A DNA stretch of 64,000 nucleotides from assembly GCF_000016285.1 (NCBI RefSeq), contig NC_011989.1, positions 3,449,001-3,513,000 on the forward strand. The letters run 5' to 3'. The notes beneath the pieces were generated by a model, which searched no databases, was not told the DNA's origin, and worked only from the letters and a program-made list of their open reading frames with translations. Shown here one piece after another: positions 23,463 to 34,388 of this stretch (position 1 is its first letter; the number at the start of each line of letters is the position of its first letter). The DNA is from Allorhizobium ampelinum S4. GTDB taxonomy: Bacteria; Pseudomonadota; Alphaproteobacteria; Rhizobiales; Rhizobiaceae. Made by a program: the position numbers and the translations under genes.

Positions 23463-24869
23463 TCACATGTGAATCGGCTTGGCGAAGGTGGCCAATGCTG
23501 CTTCCTTCACGGCTTCCGACATGGTGGGATGCGCATGGCAGGTGCGGCCAAGATCTTCCGAAGAGCCGCCGAATTCCATCAGCACAGCCGCTTCATGGAT
23601 CATTTCACCAGCCCCAAGGCCGATGATGTGAACGCCAAGCACCCGGTCGGTCTCCTTATCAGCGAGAACCTTGACGAAACCGTCCGTCGCCAGCATGGCG
23701 CGGGCGCGGCCATTGGCGGTGAAGGGGAACTTGCCGACCTTGTAGGCGACGCCTGCGGCCTTCAGCTCTTCTTCCGTCTTGCCGACGGAGGCGACTTCCG
23801 GCTGGGTGTAAACCACGCCCGGAATGACATCGTAATTCACGTGGCCGTGCTGGCCGGAGAGGATTTCCGCAAGTGCGACACCTTCATCTTCAGCCTTATG
23901 CGCCAGCATTGGACCCTTGACCACGTCACCAATGGCGTAAATGCCGGCAACATTGGTCTTGAAGTGATTGTCGATTTCGACGCGGCCACGGTTGTCGAGG
24001 GCAACACCAACGTCTTCCAGCCCAAGGCCTGTGGTGTAAGGCTTGCGGCCCGTGGCGATCAGCACGACATCGGCTTCCAGCACGGTGGCTTCGCCGCCCT
24101 TGGCAGGTTCGAACGTCACCTTGGCACCGGTACCGGTCTTTTCAACAGCGGTTACCTTAGCGCCGAGGTTGAATTCCATGCCCTGCTTGACCAACATGCG
24201 CTGGAACTGCTTGGAGACTTCGCCGTCCATGCCGCCGAGAATAGTGTCGAGATATTCGACCACCGTGACCTTGGCACCCAGACGCGCCCAGACCGAGCCA
24301 AGCTCAAGGCCAATCACGCCGCCGCCAACCACGATCATCTTGCCCGGCACCTTGTCCAGCGCAATACCGCCGGTGGAAGAGACAATGATCTTTTCATCGA
24401 TATCCACGGCAACGCCGGGAATGCCAGCCACATCCGAGCCGGTGGCGATGACGATGTTCTTGGTTTCAAGGATCTGTTCTTCACCCTTGTCATTGGTGAC
24501 GGAGACCTTGCCGGCAGCCACGATCTTGCCGGTGCCGATGACACCGTCGATCTTGTTCTTCTTGAACAGGAAGGACACGCCTTCGACATTGGCTTTCACG
24601 GTCGCATCCTTGTGCGCCATCATCTTCGGCAGGTTCAGCACCGGCGCGCTGACATCCACACCGAGCTCAGCCATGCCATGGGCGGCATGGTGGAACATTT
24701 CGGACGCATGCAGCAGGGCTTTCGATGGAATGCAGCCGATATTGAGGCAGGTGCCGCCATAGGTGGCACGCTTCTCGACAACAGCCACCTTCATTCCAAG
24801 CTGGGCAGCCTTGATCGCGCAGACATAACCGCCGGGGCCGCTACCGATGACAACAAGATCATATGCCAT
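23463..24869 (-). CDS. lpdA: Dihydrolipoamide dehydrogenase (E3)
   Basis: Flavoprotein reoxidising dihydrolipoamide on the E2 component and reducing NAD+; 468 residues. FAD motif GSGPGGYVCA (9-18), redox-active Cys41 and Cys46 in GGTCLNIGCIPSK, NAD motif VVGGGVIGLELGSV, and the C-terminal HAHPTMSE with the catalytic His. AAGGA lies 8 bases before the ATG at 24869. Its position downstream of sucA-sucB (with two small membrane genes between) indicates the E3 of the 2-oxoglutarate dehydrogenase complex; rhizobia often have further lpd copies for pyruvate dehydrogenase. Confidence 0.97.
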   Translation of the reverse strand: MAYDLVVIGSGPGGYVCAIKAAQLGMKVAVVEKRATYGGTCLNIGCIPSKALLHASEMFHHAAHGMAELGVDVSAPVLNLPKMMAHKDATVKANVEGVSFLFKKNKIDGVIGTGKIVAAGKVSVTNDKGEEQILETKNIVIATGSDVAGIPGVAVDIDEKIIVSSTGGIALDKVPGKMIVVGGGVIGLELGSVWARLGAKVTVVEYLDTILGGMDGEVSKQFQRMLVKQGMEFNLGAKVTAVEKTGTGAKVTFEPAKGGEATVLEADVVLIATGRKPYTTGLGLEDVGVALDNRGRVEIDNHFKTNVAGIYAIGDVVKGPMLAHKAEDEGVALAEILSGQHGHVNYDVIPGVVYTQPEVASVGKTEEELKAAGVAYKVGKFPFTANGRARAMLATDGFVKVLADKETDRVLGVHIIGLGAGEMIHEAAVLMEFGGSSEDLGRTCHAHPTMSEAVKEAALATFAKPIHM

Positions 24870-24978
24870 TCAATCATTCCTTCACATCAAACGTTATGCC
24901 GCCCATCATTGTGGGTACCGGCAAAATCACGAACAGAGAGGGCCAAGGCCCGCATGAGACAAGCGCAAAGCGCTCACA

Positions 24979-25620
24979 TTAACTGGCCTTTTCCGTCGCA
25001 AGCTTCAAACCAAGCACAATGAAGACTGCACCGCTGATGCGGTCGATCCATTGGCTGGCGCGTGAAAAGGCCGCACGCATTTTCGGCGTCGTCATGAAAA
25101 TACTGACGCCGACAAACCAGGTGATCAGGCAGGTCGCCATCACTAGGCCATACCCGAACTTAACCGCGATCGGCGTGTGAATGCTGACCACCGTGGAGAA
25201 GATCGACAGGAAGAAAAACACCGGTTTCGGATTGAGGGCATTGGCTGCAAAACCGAGAAAGAAGGACTTGGAGATCGACTGGCGTTTTTGATCGCCCGCC
25301 TCCACAGTCGGCTGCGCCGTCATATCGGATTTACCCGCCCGCAAAGACTTTACGCCGATGTAAAGCAGATAGGCGACACCACACCATTTGACGATATTGA
25401 ACAGGTAGATCGACTGGGAAATGATCAGGCCAAGGCCGAGAATGGTGTAGGTCACATGAAACATCAGCGACGAACCAACACCGAAACTGGTGATGATCGC
25501 CTCACGCCGTCCATGTACCAGGGATTGGCGCATGACCATAGCCAGATCAGCACCGGGAGAGACGATAGCGAAGGCGAAAATAGCCATCAGGGATGCGAGT
25601 TCAAACAGATAGGGATGCAT
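24979..25620 (-). CDS. LysE/RhtB-family amino-acid exporter
   Basis: A 213-residue inner-membrane efflux carrier with about six membrane helices (near 6-28, 40-65, 68-90, 118-140, 150-172, 190-208). The N-terminal signature AIVSPGADLAMVMRQSLVHGRR corresponds to the SPGP-x5-G-x11-G region of the RhtB group, with the usual second Pro replaced by Ala. The family exports amino acids such as homoserine, threonine or lysine; the substrate here is unknown. It lies between MAPEG and lpdA on the same strand. Confidence 0.88.
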   Translation of the reverse strand: MHPYLFELASLMAIFAFAIVSPGADLAMVMRQSLVHGRREAIITSFGVGSSLMFHVTYTILGLGLIISQSIYLFNIVKWCGVAYLLYIGVKSLRAGKSDMTAQPTVEAGDQKRQSISKSFFLGFAANALNPKPVFFFLSIFSTVVSIHTPIAVKFGYGLVMATCLITWFVGVSIFMTTPKMRAAFSRASQWIDRISGAVFIVLGLKLATEKAS

Positions 25621-25653
25621 CGACTTTCCTCACTCCGCGCCATAAGCAGCCGC

Positions 25654-26067
25654 TTAAAACAACAGGACCAACAGCATCGCCACCAGACCTGCCATCGAGC
25701 CCACCCATACCAGCGACCGGATATAGGGAATTCCCGCCAGATAAAGCGGAATGTAGATAATCCTGCACACCAGCCAGACCCACGCACCGATCAGGCCGAA
25801 CCCATGTGGATCACCAGCCAGAATGAGGCCGAATGCAAGGGCAATGAACCCGGGATAGGTCTCCCTGAAATTCGTGGAGGCCCGCGCCGCACGGCCCGCG
25901 AGCTGACCGGTCGGTTTCCTGTCGTCATCTCTCGGACCGGCATTCCAGTTTGTCCCGAGTTCCTTTGTCGCCGTCATGCCTTGCAGCATGATGTGGATGA
26001 ACAGCAGGACGACACTGATACCAATCAGCGGCAAAAAAGGCGAAGCGGCAAGAAAAGTCGGTTGCAT
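25654..26067 (-). CDS. MAPEG-family membrane protein
   Basis: A 137-residue protein with four membrane helices (near 7-30, 73-90, 92-112, 115-136). The diagnostic MAPEG pattern is present: ARASTNFRETYPGFIAL in the second region (Arg, Asn, Glu conserved) and RIIYIPLYLAGIPYIRSLVW in the third. Eukaryotic relatives are glutathione transferases or leukotriene synthases; function in alphaproteobacteria is unsettled. Two ATGs lie 6 bases apart; GGAG is 7 bases from the second (26067), which is chosen. It lies between sucB and the LysE gene. Confidence 0.85.
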   Translation of the reverse strand: MQPTFLAASPFLPLIGISVVLLFIHIMLQGMTATKELGTNWNAGPRDDDRKPTGQLAGRAARASTNFRETYPGFIALAFGLILAGDPHGFGLIGAWVWLVCRIIYIPLYLAGIPYIRSLVWVGSMAGLVAMLLVLLF

Positions 26068-26180
26068 GTTCATGCTCCACTTTTTGGTTCACACCATTCC
26101 CGATGGAATGCCGCATCGCATTTTGTGATCTGACATCTTCCGCCACCTATTGGCAGCGGAAGACGATCTCATTTGGTGTA

Positions 26181-27413
26181 TTAGAGGTCGAGAACCAAAC
26201 GTTCCGGATCTTCCAGGCTTTCCTTGACGCGCACGAGGAAGGTCACGGCTTCCTTGCCGTCAACAATCCGGTGGTCATAGGACAGTGCCAGATACATCAT
26301 CGGGCGGATGACGATCTGGCCACCAACCACGACCGGACGATCCTGGATCTTGTGCATGCCCAAGATACCGGATTGCGGCGCATTGAGGATCGGCGAGGAC
26401 ATCAGCGAACCGTAGACGCCGCCATTGGTGATGGTGAACGTGCCGCCCTGCATGTCAGCCATTGAGAGCGAGCCATCGCGGGCAGCCTTGGCAAGACGAC
26501 CGAGATCCTTTTCGACTTCCGAAATCGACATCTGGTCGGCATCGCGGATCACAGGAACGACCAGGCCCTTGTCGGTTCCGACGGCCATGCCGACATGGCA
26601 GTAGTTCTTGTAGATGATATCGGTGCCGTCGATCTCAGCGTTGACGGCAGGCAGTTCCTTCAGGGCATGGGTGACGGCCTTGGTGAAGAAGCCCATGAAG
26701 CCCAGCTTGACGCCATGCTTCTTTTCGAAAATGTCCTTGTATTTGTTGCGCAGGCTCATCACCGCCGACATATCCACCTCGTTATAGGTGGTCAGCATGG
26801 CAGCCGTGTTCTGCGCATCCTTCAGGCGCTTGGCGATGGTCTGGCGCAGGCGGGTCATCTTGACGCGCTCTTCGCGCGACGCATCGTCGGCGGAGGAGAC
26901 CGGACGCGGCGCAGCGACCGGGGCCGGGGCCGGAGCAGCGGCAGGCGCCGATGCACCCTTTGCAACGGCGGCGATTACATCGCCCTTCAGCACCTGGCCA
27001 CGCTTGCCGGAGCCATCCACCTGATCGGCAGAGATATTGTTTTCAGCGAGCATCTTGGCTGCGGCAGGCGCTGCCGGCATGGCAGAACCCGCAGCCGGAG
27101 CGGCAGGGGCCGCCTGTGCAGGTGTAGCAGCAGGCGCCGGGGCAGCAGCAGCAGGTGCAGCCGCACCAGCCGATGCGCCTTCGGCGATCTGGCCGAGCAG
27201 AGCGCCAAGACCAACCGTTTCACCGTTCTGGGCAACGATTTCGGTCAGAACGCCCGAAGCAGGACAAGGGACTTCAACCGTTACCTTGTCGGTTTCCAGT
27301 TCCACGAGCGGCTCGTCCGCCTTGACGACATCGCCGACTTTCTTGAACCAGGTGCCGACGGTGGCTTCGCTGACGGATTCACCCAGAGTGGGGACGCGGA
27401 TTTCAGTGGCCAT
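26181..27413 (-). CDS. sucB: 2-oxoglutarate dehydrogenase E2, dihydrolipoyllysine succinyltransferase
   Basis: E2 core of the 2-oxoglutarate dehydrogenase complex transferring succinyl from lipoamide to CoA; 410 residues. One lipoyl domain (1-78) with lipoylated Lys43 in ETDKVTVEV; an Ala/Pro-rich linker (80-115); a peripheral-subunit-binding domain (about 118-155, [17 protein letters not shown]); and the catalytic domain (180-410) with DHRIVDG, where His381 and Asp385 are catalytic. A single lipoyl domain and the sucA neighbour distinguish it from pyruvate dehydrogenase E2. It starts 57 bases after sucA. Confidence 0.97.
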   Translation of the reverse strand: MATEIRVPTLGESVSEATVGTWFKKVGDVVKADEPLVELETDKVTVEVPCPASGVLTEIVAQNGETVGLGALLGQIAEGASAGAAAPAAAAPAPAATPAQAAPAAPAAGSAMPAAPAAAKMLAENNISADQVDGSGKRGQVLKGDVIAAVAKGASAPAAAPAPAPVAAPRPVSSADDASREERVKMTRLRQTIAKRLKDAQNTAAMLTTYNEVDMSAVMSLRNKYKDIFEKKHGVKLGFMGFFTKAVTHALKELPAVNAEIDGTDIIYKNYCHVGMAVGTDKGLVVPVIRDADQMSISEVEKDLGRLAKAARDGSLSMADMQGGTFTITNGGVYGSLMSSPILNAPQSGILGMHKIQDRPVVVGGQIVIRPMMYLALSYDHRIVDGKEAVTFLVRVKESLEDPERLVLDL

Positions 27414-27470
27414 GATGATAAATTCCGTTGATCGATATGGATTTCGAGCGAAAGGGTGGACCCGGCGGCA

Positions 27471-30467
27471 TCAGCCGCCGAGTGCGTCCTCCAGGAAGGC
27501 TTGCAGTTGGGCGAGATGCTTGGACATCAGACCCGTCGCTGGAGAGGCGGCAGCCGGGCGGCCGGTATAGCGCACGCGCTGATACTTGGCGTCGATATGC
27601 GCCAGCACCCATTCCAGGTACGGATCGATGAAGGACCAGGCCCCCATGTTCTTCGGCTCTTCCTGGCACCAGACCATTTCCGCATTGCGGAAGCGGCTGA
27701 GCTCATTGATCAGCGCCTTGGCCGGGAACGGATAGAGCTGTTCGATACGCAGCAGGTAGACATCGTCGATGCCACGCTTTTCGCGCTCTTCCAGCAGGTC
27801 ATAATAAACTTTGCCACTGCACATCACCACGCGGCGGATCTTGGCATCCTTCTGGAGCTTGATCGGACCGTCCTTGATGATCTCGGCATCATCCCACAGC
27901 AGGCGATGGAAAGAGCTTTCGCCTGCCATTTCCGCCAGGGTAGACTGGGCCCGCTTGTGGCGCAGCAGCGACTTCGGCGTCATCAGGATCAGCGGCTTGC
28001 GGAAGTCGCGTTTCACCTGACGGCGCAGGATATGGTAGTAATTGCTCGGCGTCGTGACGTTGGCAACCTGCATGTTGTCTTCGGCGCACATTTGCAGCCA
28101 GCGCTCCAGACGAGCCGAAGAGTGTTCCGGTCCCTGACCTTCATAGCCATGCGGCAGAAGGCAGACGAGGCCGGACATGCGAAGCCACTTGCGTTCACCC
28201 GACGAGATGAACTGGTCGAACACCACCTGGGCGCCGTTGGCGAAGTCACCGAACTGGGCTTCCCACAGGGTCAACGCATTCGGACGTGCCAGCGAATAGC
28301 CGTATTCGAAGCCAAGCACGGCCTCTTCCGACAGCATCGAATTGATGACTTCGTAGCGAGCCTGATTGGGGGCCAGATTGGCCAGCGGAATGTAGCGATC
28401 TTCGCTTTCCTGATCGTAGAGCACCGAATGACGCTGGCTGAATGTGCCGCGCTCGCAATCCTGACCGGACAGGCGGATCTTGTGGCCTTCAACGACCAGC
28501 GAACCGAAAGCCAGTGCCTCGGCCATCGCCCAATCGATACCCTCGCCGGTCTCGATCATCTGGGCGCGGTTTTCCATGAAGCGCTGGATGGTGCGATGCG
28601 CTTTGAAGCCATCAGGAATGGTCGACAGCTTGCGGCCGATCTCCTTCAGGGACTTCATCGGCATGGCTGTCTTGCCGCGACGCTGCTCATCGGCATTGTC
28701 GGCAGCGCGAAGACCGGACCAGACGCCATCCAGCCAGTCAGCCTTGTTAGGCTTGTAGGACTGGCCAGCCTCGAACTCCTGCTCGAGATTGGCGCGCCAA
28801 TCGGCCTTCATCTTTTCGAGATCGCCTTCGGTAATCACGCCTTCAGCAATCAAGCGATCGCCATAGACCTGAACAACGGTCTTATGGGCGCGGATTTCCT
28901 TGTACATCTTCGGCTGGGTGAACGAAGGCTCATCACCTTCATTATGGCCAAATCGACGGTAGCAGAACATGTCCACAACCACAGGCTTGTGGAACTTCAT
29001 GCGGAATTCAGTCGCCACCTTGGCGGCATAAACTACAGCTTCCGGATCATCCCCATTGACGTGGAAGATCGGCGCTTCGATCATCTTGGCCACATCCGAT
29101 GGATAAGGCGAGGAGCGCGAGAAGCCCGGATTGGTGGTAAAGCCGATCTGGTTGTTGATGATCACATGCATCGTGCCAGCCACGCGGTGACCGCGCAGAC
29201 CGGATAGGCCGAGAATTTCAGCTACAACGCCCTGACCCGCAAAGGCAGCGTCACCATGCAGCAGCAGCGGCAGAACCTTGGCGCGTTCCTTCAGCGGAAT
29301 CACGTCGCCTTCCCAGACTTTGGCCAGCTGGTCCTGCTTGGCGCGGGCCTTACCCATCACCACAGGGTTAACGATTTCCAGATGCGACGGATTGGCCGTC
29401 AGCGACAAGTGAACCTTGTTGCCATCGAATTCGCGGTCAGACGAGGCACCAAGATGGTACTTCACGTCGCCGGAGCCTTCAACTTCATCAGGCTTGAACG
29501 AACCGCCCTTGAACTCGTGGAACACGGCGCGATGCGGCTTGTGCATCACATTGGTCAGCACGTTCAGACGGCCACGATGCGCCATGCCAAGCACGACCTC
29601 TTCAAGACCCTCCTGACCACCGCGCTTGATGATCTGCTCCAGCGCCGGGATCAGCGACTCGCCGCCATCCAAACCAAAGCGCTTGGTGCCCTTGTACTTC
29701 ACATCGATAAACTGCTCAAAGCCTTCGGCCTCAACCAGCTTTTGCAGAATGGCCTTCTTGCCCTCGACGGTGAAATCGACGCCTTTATCCGGGCCTTCGA
29801 TGCGCTCCTGAATCCAGGATTTTTCTTCCGGATTGGAGATGTGCATGAATTCGAAACCGAGCGTCGAGCAATAGGTGCGCTCAAGAATTTCGATCATCTC
29901 ACGCACGGTGGCATATTCCAGCCCCAGAACGTTATCGATGAAGATCTTGCGGTCAAAATCGGCTTCGGTAAAGCCGTAAGACAATGGTGACAGCTCGTTG
30001 TAATCTTCAACCGCCGTAGCAATGCCCAGCGGGTCGAGCTTGGCGTGCAAATGACCGCGCATGCGATATGCGCGGATCATCATGATGGCGCGCACGCTAT
30101 CACGGGTCGCCTGCAACACATCGGTTTCAGAAACCGGTTTACCCGTGGTTGCGGCTGCGGCTTCTGCCTTGCCCTTGACCTTGGTTTCAATGGCCTTCTC
30201 GACCAGACCCCAATTGCCATCCAGCGCCGATACCAGATCGGTACGAGGCGTCAGCGGCCAATTGCTCCGCTGCCAGGAGGCTCCCTTGGCCGCCTTTTTC
30301 ACATCGCTTGGATTATCGCCCAGCGCCTTGAAGAAGGATTGCCACTCAGGCGATACCGAATTCGGATCGTCTTCGTAACGCGCATAAAGCTGCTCGATAT
30401 AGATCGCATTCGATCCGTCCAGGAACGAGGTGATCTGAAACTGCTCGTTGGCTTCTTGCCTTGCCAT
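27471..30467 (-). CDS. sucA: 2-oxoglutarate dehydrogenase E1 component
   Basis: Thiamine-diphosphate decarboxylase of 998 residues that commits 2-oxoglutarate to succinyl-CoA in the TCA cycle. The N-terminal E1o segment (FLDGSNAIYIEQLYARYEDD, 15-34) binds the complex. The thiamine and active-site segments include LGMAHRGRLNVL, the LHGDAAFAGQGVVAE stretch, NNQIGFTTNP and RRFGHNEGDEPSFTQP. The C-terminal transketolase-like domain holds GYEGQGPEHSSARLERWLQ and the final EEPKNMGAW. It follows sucD by 172 bases, a gap with a strong hairpin, so expression of sucAB and sucCD may be partly uncoupled. Confidence 0.98.
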   Translation of the reverse strand: MARQEANEQFQITSFLDGSNAIYIEQLYARYEDDPNSVSPEWQSFFKALGDNPSDVKKAAKGASWQRSNWPLTPRTDLVSALDGNWGLVEKAIETKVKGKAEAAAATTGKPVSETDVLQATRDSVRAIMMIRAYRMRGHLHAKLDPLGIATAVEDYNELSPLSYGFTEADFDRKIFIDNVLGLEYATVREMIEILERTYCSTLGFEFMHISNPEEKSWIQERIEGPDKGVDFTVEGKKAILQKLVEAEGFEQFIDVKYKGTKRFGLDGGESLIPALEQIIKRGGQEGLEEVVLGMAHRGRLNVLTNVMHKPHRAVFHEFKGGSFKPDEVEGSGDVKYHLGASSDREFDGNKVHLSLTANPSHLEIVNPVVMGKARAKQDQLAKVWEGDVIPLKERAKVLPLLLHGDAAFAGQGVVAEILGLSGLRGHRVAGTMHVIINNQIGFTTNPGFSRSSPYPSDVAKMIEAPIFHVNGDDPEAVVYAAKVATEFRMKFHKPVVVDMFCYRRFGHNEGDEPSFTQPKMYKEIRAHKTVVQVYGDRLIAEGVITEGDLEKMKADWRANLEQEFEAGQSYKPNKADWLDGVWSGLRAADNADEQRRGKTAMPMKSLKEIGRKLSTIPDGFKAHRTIQRFMENRAQMIETGEGIDWAMAEALAFGSLVVEGHKIRLSGQDCERGTFSQRHSVLYDQESEDRYIPLANLAPNQARYEVINSMLSEEAVLGFEYGYSLARPNALTLWEAQFGDFANGAQVVFDQFISSGERKWLRMSGLVCLLPHGYEGQGPEHSSARLERWLQMCAEDNMQVANVTTPSNYYHILRRQVKRDFRKPLILMTPKSLLRHKRAQSTLAEMAGESSFHRLLWDDAEIIKDGPIKLQKDAKIRRVVMCSGKVYYDLLEEREKRGIDDVYLLRIEQLYPFPAKALINELSRFRNAEMVWCQEEPKNMGAWSFIDPYLEWVLAHIDAKYQRVRYTGRPAAASPATGLMSKHLAQLQAFLEDALGG

Positions 30468-30593
30468 GGTTTTTTGCGGGCCTCGTGCCCGCCTCCCGAC
30501 TTGAGGTCATCACCGAACTATTCGACCGAATATTCGGTTTGTCGAATATCTGCCAGTCAAGGCTTGCGCTCGACTGGACTTGAAATGCCTGCA

Positions 30594-30622
30594 CGGGCAG
30601 ACGCCATAAAGACGTCTGCCCG
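30594..30622 (-). other. Stable hairpin between sucD and sucA
   Basis: A perfect 10-bp stem CGGGCAGACG/CGTCTGCCCG (30594-30603 with 30613-30622), 17 bases after the sucD stop and 126 before sucA. There is no T-run, so it may act in processing, mRNA stability or partial attenuation rather than full termination. Nearby are a second inverted repeat CCAGTC/GACTGG (30553-30577) and the 14-base palindrome at 30525-30538. Confidence 0.6.
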
Positions 30623-30639
30623 CTCATCTCTATGTGGTC

Positions 30640-31542
30640 TCAGCCCTTGAGAACTTCAACCAGCGTCTTGCCAAGGCGGGCTGGCGAGGGCGAAACCCGT
30701 ATGCCCGCCGATTCCATGGCTTCGATCTTGTCTTCCGCGCCGCCCTTGCCGCCGGAGATCACAGCGCCTGCGTGACCCATGGTGCGACCGGGAGGAGCCG
30801 TACGACCGGCGATGAAGCCAACCATCGGCTTCTTGCGGCCCTTCTTGGCTTCGTCCTTGAGGAACTGTGCGGCTTCTTCTTCAGCCGAACCACCGATTTC
30901 ACCGATCATGATGATCGACTTGGTGGCTTCGTCAGCGAGGTACATTTCCAGGATGTCGATGAACTCGGTGCCCTTGACCGGGTCGCCGCCGATGCCCACA
31001 GCCGAGGTCTGGCCGAGGCCTTCATTCGAGGTCTGGAACACTGCTTCGTACGTCAAAGTGCCGGAACGCGACAACACGCCAACAGACCCCTTGCGGAAAA
31101 TCGAGCCCGGCATAATGCCGATCTTGCATTCTTCCGGCGTCATCACGCCTGGGCAGTTCGGGCCAATCAGGCGCGACTTGGACTTGTCGAGGCGCGCCTT
31201 GACCTTGACCATGTCGGCGACCGGAATGCCTTCCGTGATGCAGACGATCAGCGGAATTTCAGCTTCGATGGCTTCGATGATCGCCGCAGCAGCACCGGCT
31301 GGCGGAACGTAGATCACCGATGCATTGGCGCCAGTGACGTCCTTGCCTTCGGCAACAGACGCAAAGATCGGCAGGGTTTCACCCTTGGAGCCGGTCCAGT
31401 TGCTACCGCCCTTGGCCGGGTGAATACCGCCGACCATCTTGGTGCCGTAATAGGCAAGCGCCTGCTCGGTATGGAAAGTGCCGGTCTTGCCGGTCAGGCC
31501 CTGTACGAGAACCTTGGTGTCTTTATTGATCAGAATCGACAT
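30640..31542 (-). CDS. sucD: Succinyl-CoA synthetase alpha subunit
   Basis: CoA-binding subunit of succinyl-CoA ligase; makes succinate, CoA and ATP or GTP; 300 residues. N-terminal Rossmann CoA-binding domain ([14 protein letters not shown], 11-24), ligase segment [16 protein letters not shown], and the phosphohistidine loop [17 protein letters not shown] with His257 by my count. Its ATG shares one base with the stop of the preceding 126-residue gene (TAATG), so its translation is tied to that gene rather than directly to sucC, which is unusual. Confidence 0.97.
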   Translation of the reverse strand: MSILINKDTKVLVQGLTGKTGTFHTEQALAYYGTKMVGGIHPAKGGSNWTGSKGETLPIFASVAEGKDVTGANASVIYVPPAGAAAAIIEAIEAEIPLIVCITEGIPVADMVKVKARLDKSKSRLIGPNCPGVMTPEECKIGIMPGSIFRKGSVGVLSRSGTLTYEAVFQTSNEGLGQTSAVGIGGDPVKGTEFIDILEMYLADEATKSIIMIGEIGGSAEEEAAQFLKDEAKKGRKKPMVGFIAGRTAPPGRTMGHAGAVISGGKGGAEDKIEAMESAGIRVSPSPARLGKTLVEVLKG

Positions 31543-31922
31543 TACTCGGCTTCCTCTTCCTCGAATTCGAGGGGTTCAAATGCCTCAAAGGCGTCATTGG
31601 AAAAGCGATAGCCCATGCCCTTGGCTGGCTTCTGCGTCAGCTGCTTCTCAAGGCTCTTGGACCATTGGGTAAAGAACCAATCGAACTGGCCGTCGCCCTT
31701 GGCAATAGCAAGCTCGCCCTTCCAGACAAAGAGGCTCGCGTCCTTGGACTTGTCAGCGAAATAGGCGAGCGCATCGTCATTATCGTTGAAATGCACCCAA
31801 CGTTCGGCGACGTCGCCATCGGTTGGAAGCTCGCTGTCGAAGCAGACGAAGTAGCACAGATTGATATCTGTCTCATTCGGGCCAAAAGGCTGACGCTTCA
31901 CGGTCTTGGATGTATCGGCCAT
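31542..31922 (-). CDS. Unrecognised acidic protein between sucC and sucD
   Basis: A 126-residue soluble protein I do not recognise. It begins with a basic-polar stretch ([14 protein letters not shown]) and then a strand-rich domain with several tryptophans: [11 protein letters not shown] (about 23-33), [29 protein letters not shown] and FDWFFTQW. It ends in an acidic tail, [11 protein letters not shown]. No signal peptide or membrane helix. It starts 4 bases after the sucC stop and its stop overlaps the sucD start, so it is a fully embedded, coupled cistron that is likely translated with both subunits. A role in assembly or regulation of succinyl-CoA synthetase is only an inference. Confidence 0.82.
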   Translation of the reverse strand: MADTSKTVKRQPFGPNETDINLCYFVCFDSELPTDGDVAERWVHFNDNDDALAYFADKSKDASLFVWKGELAIAKGDGQFDWFFTQWSKSLEKQLTQKPAKGMGYRFSNDAFEAFEPLEFEEEEAE

Positions 31923-31926
31923 CAGA

Positions 31927-33123
31927 TCACGCTGCCTTCACGGCTGCGACGATCTTCTGCGCAGCATCGTCCAGATCATCCGCCGAAATGACGTTGAGAC
32001 CGGATTCGTTGATGATTTTCTTGCCCAGCTCGACATTGGTGCCTTCGAGGCGAACAACGAGTGGAACGGTGAGGCCGACGTCCTTGACGGCAGCCAGAAC
32101 GCCTTCGGCAATCACGTCACACTTCATGATACCGCCGAAGATGTTGACCAGAATGCCCTTCACAGCCGGATCGGCAGTGATGATCTTGAAGGCTGCCGTT
32201 ACCTTTTCCTTGGTCGCGCCGCCACCAACGTCGAGGAAGTTTGCCGGCTCAGCACCGTAGAGCTTGATGATGTCCATGGTTGCCATGGCAAGACCTGCGC
32301 CATTGACCATGCAGCCGATATTGCCATCGAGCGCGACATAAGCCAGATCGTACTTGGAGGCTTCAATTTCCTTGGCGTCTTCTTCGGTCTTGTCGCGCAG
32401 AGCCACCACATCTTCGTGGCGGAACAGGGCGTTGCCGTCGAAGGACATCTTGGCATCGAGAACGCGCATACGACCGTTCTTCATGACGATCAGCGGGTTC
32501 ACTTCCAGAAGCGCCATGTCCTTTTCGACAAAGGCTTTGTACAGGATTGGGAACAGCTTTTCAGCGTCAGCCTTGGCTTCGCCTTCGAGCAGCAAAGCCG
32601 CAGTCAGGGCTTCGAGATTGGCAGCCGTTACACCAGCTTCTGGATCAATCGCAACGCTGATGATCTTTTCCGGGGTGTCGTGAGCAACCGTTTCAATGTC
32701 CATGCCGCCTTCGGTGGAGACCACGAAAGCAACCTGACCAACAGCGCGGTCGACGAGCAGCGACAGATAAAGTTCGCGCTCGATATCAGCACCGTCTTCA
32801 ATATACAGGCGGTTCACCTGCTTGCCAGCGGGGCCGGTCTGGTTGGTCACCAGCGTGTTGCCGAGCATTTCAGCAACATGCGACTTCACTTCATCGATCG
32901 AGAACGCCAGGCGAACGCCGCCCTTGGCATCCGGGCCGAGTTCCTTAAACTTGCCCTTGCCGCGACCACCAGCGTGGATCTGGCTCTTGACGACATAAAG
33001 CGGGCCAGGAAGCTGCTTTGCGGCCGCCTCGGCTTCATCGGCGGAAAAGATTGCCACACCTTCGGCAACCGGTGCGCCAAAGCTCTTCAGCAGAGCCTTG
33101 GCCTGATATTCATGAATATTCAT
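31927..33123 (-). CDS. sucC: Succinyl-CoA synthetase beta subunit
   Basis: ATP-grasp, nucleotide-binding subunit of succinyl-CoA ligase; 398 residues. N-terminal [16 protein letters not shown] signature; ATP-grasp core with [16 protein letters not shown] (about 46-61); Mg-binding and catalytic residues in LLEVNPLIV; and C-terminal domain segment INIFGGIM-like [16 protein letters not shown]. The ATG at 33123 has AGGA 7 bases upstream; an extra 8-residue upstream extension in the same frame is not supported. It lies 123 bases after mdh, a gap with a strong hairpin. Confidence 0.97.
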   Translation of the reverse strand: MNIHEYQAKALLKSFGAPVAEGVAIFSADEAEAAAKQLPGPLYVVKSQIHAGGRGKGKFKELGPDAKGGVRLAFSIDEVKSHVAEMLGNTLVTNQTGPAGKQVNRLYIEDGADIERELYLSLLVDRAVGQVAFVVSTEGGMDIETVAHDTPEKIISVAIDPEAGVTAANLEALTAALLLEGEAKADAEKLFPILYKAFVEKDMALLEVNPLIVMKNGRMRVLDAKMSFDGNALFRHEDVVALRDKTEEDAKEIEASKYDLAYVALDGNIGCMVNGAGLAMATMDIIKLYGAEPANFLDVGGGATKEKVTAAFKIITADPAVKGILVNIFGGIMKCDVIAEGVLAAVKDVGLTVPLVVRLEGTNVELGKKIINESGLNVISADDLDDAAQKIVAAVKAA

Positions 33124-33199
33124 CGTCTGGTCCTGTGTTCGGAGCAATTCCAGAACCAGCGGTCATGCCGCCCGGCTTAGAACTGCGTTAAAACCATGC

Positions 33200-33237
33200 G
33201 CGGCTGCGCCATCATCCGCAGATGAAGGCGCAGCCGC
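33200..33237 (-). other. Stable hairpin between mdh and sucC
   Basis: A perfect 11-bp stem GCGGCTGCGCC/GGCGCAGCCGC (33200-33210 with 33227-33237) and a 16-base loop, starting 9 bases after the mdh stop. A short T-run (GGTTTTAA) follows a few bases later on the minus strand, so it could be a leaky terminator or an mRNA-stabilising end for mdh. Confidence 0.6.
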
Positions 33238-33246
33238 CAAAGGCGA

Positions 33247-34338
<1,092 letters not shown>

Positions 34339-34388
34339 TTAGACTATAAAATTCTTACGTAAAGGTAAGATATTAAGTCATCAATTCT

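Noticed and set aside
23469..25022. Plus-strand frame of over 500 codons opposite lpdA
   Set aside because: Antisense to a complete dihydrolipoamide dehydrogenase; no start signals.
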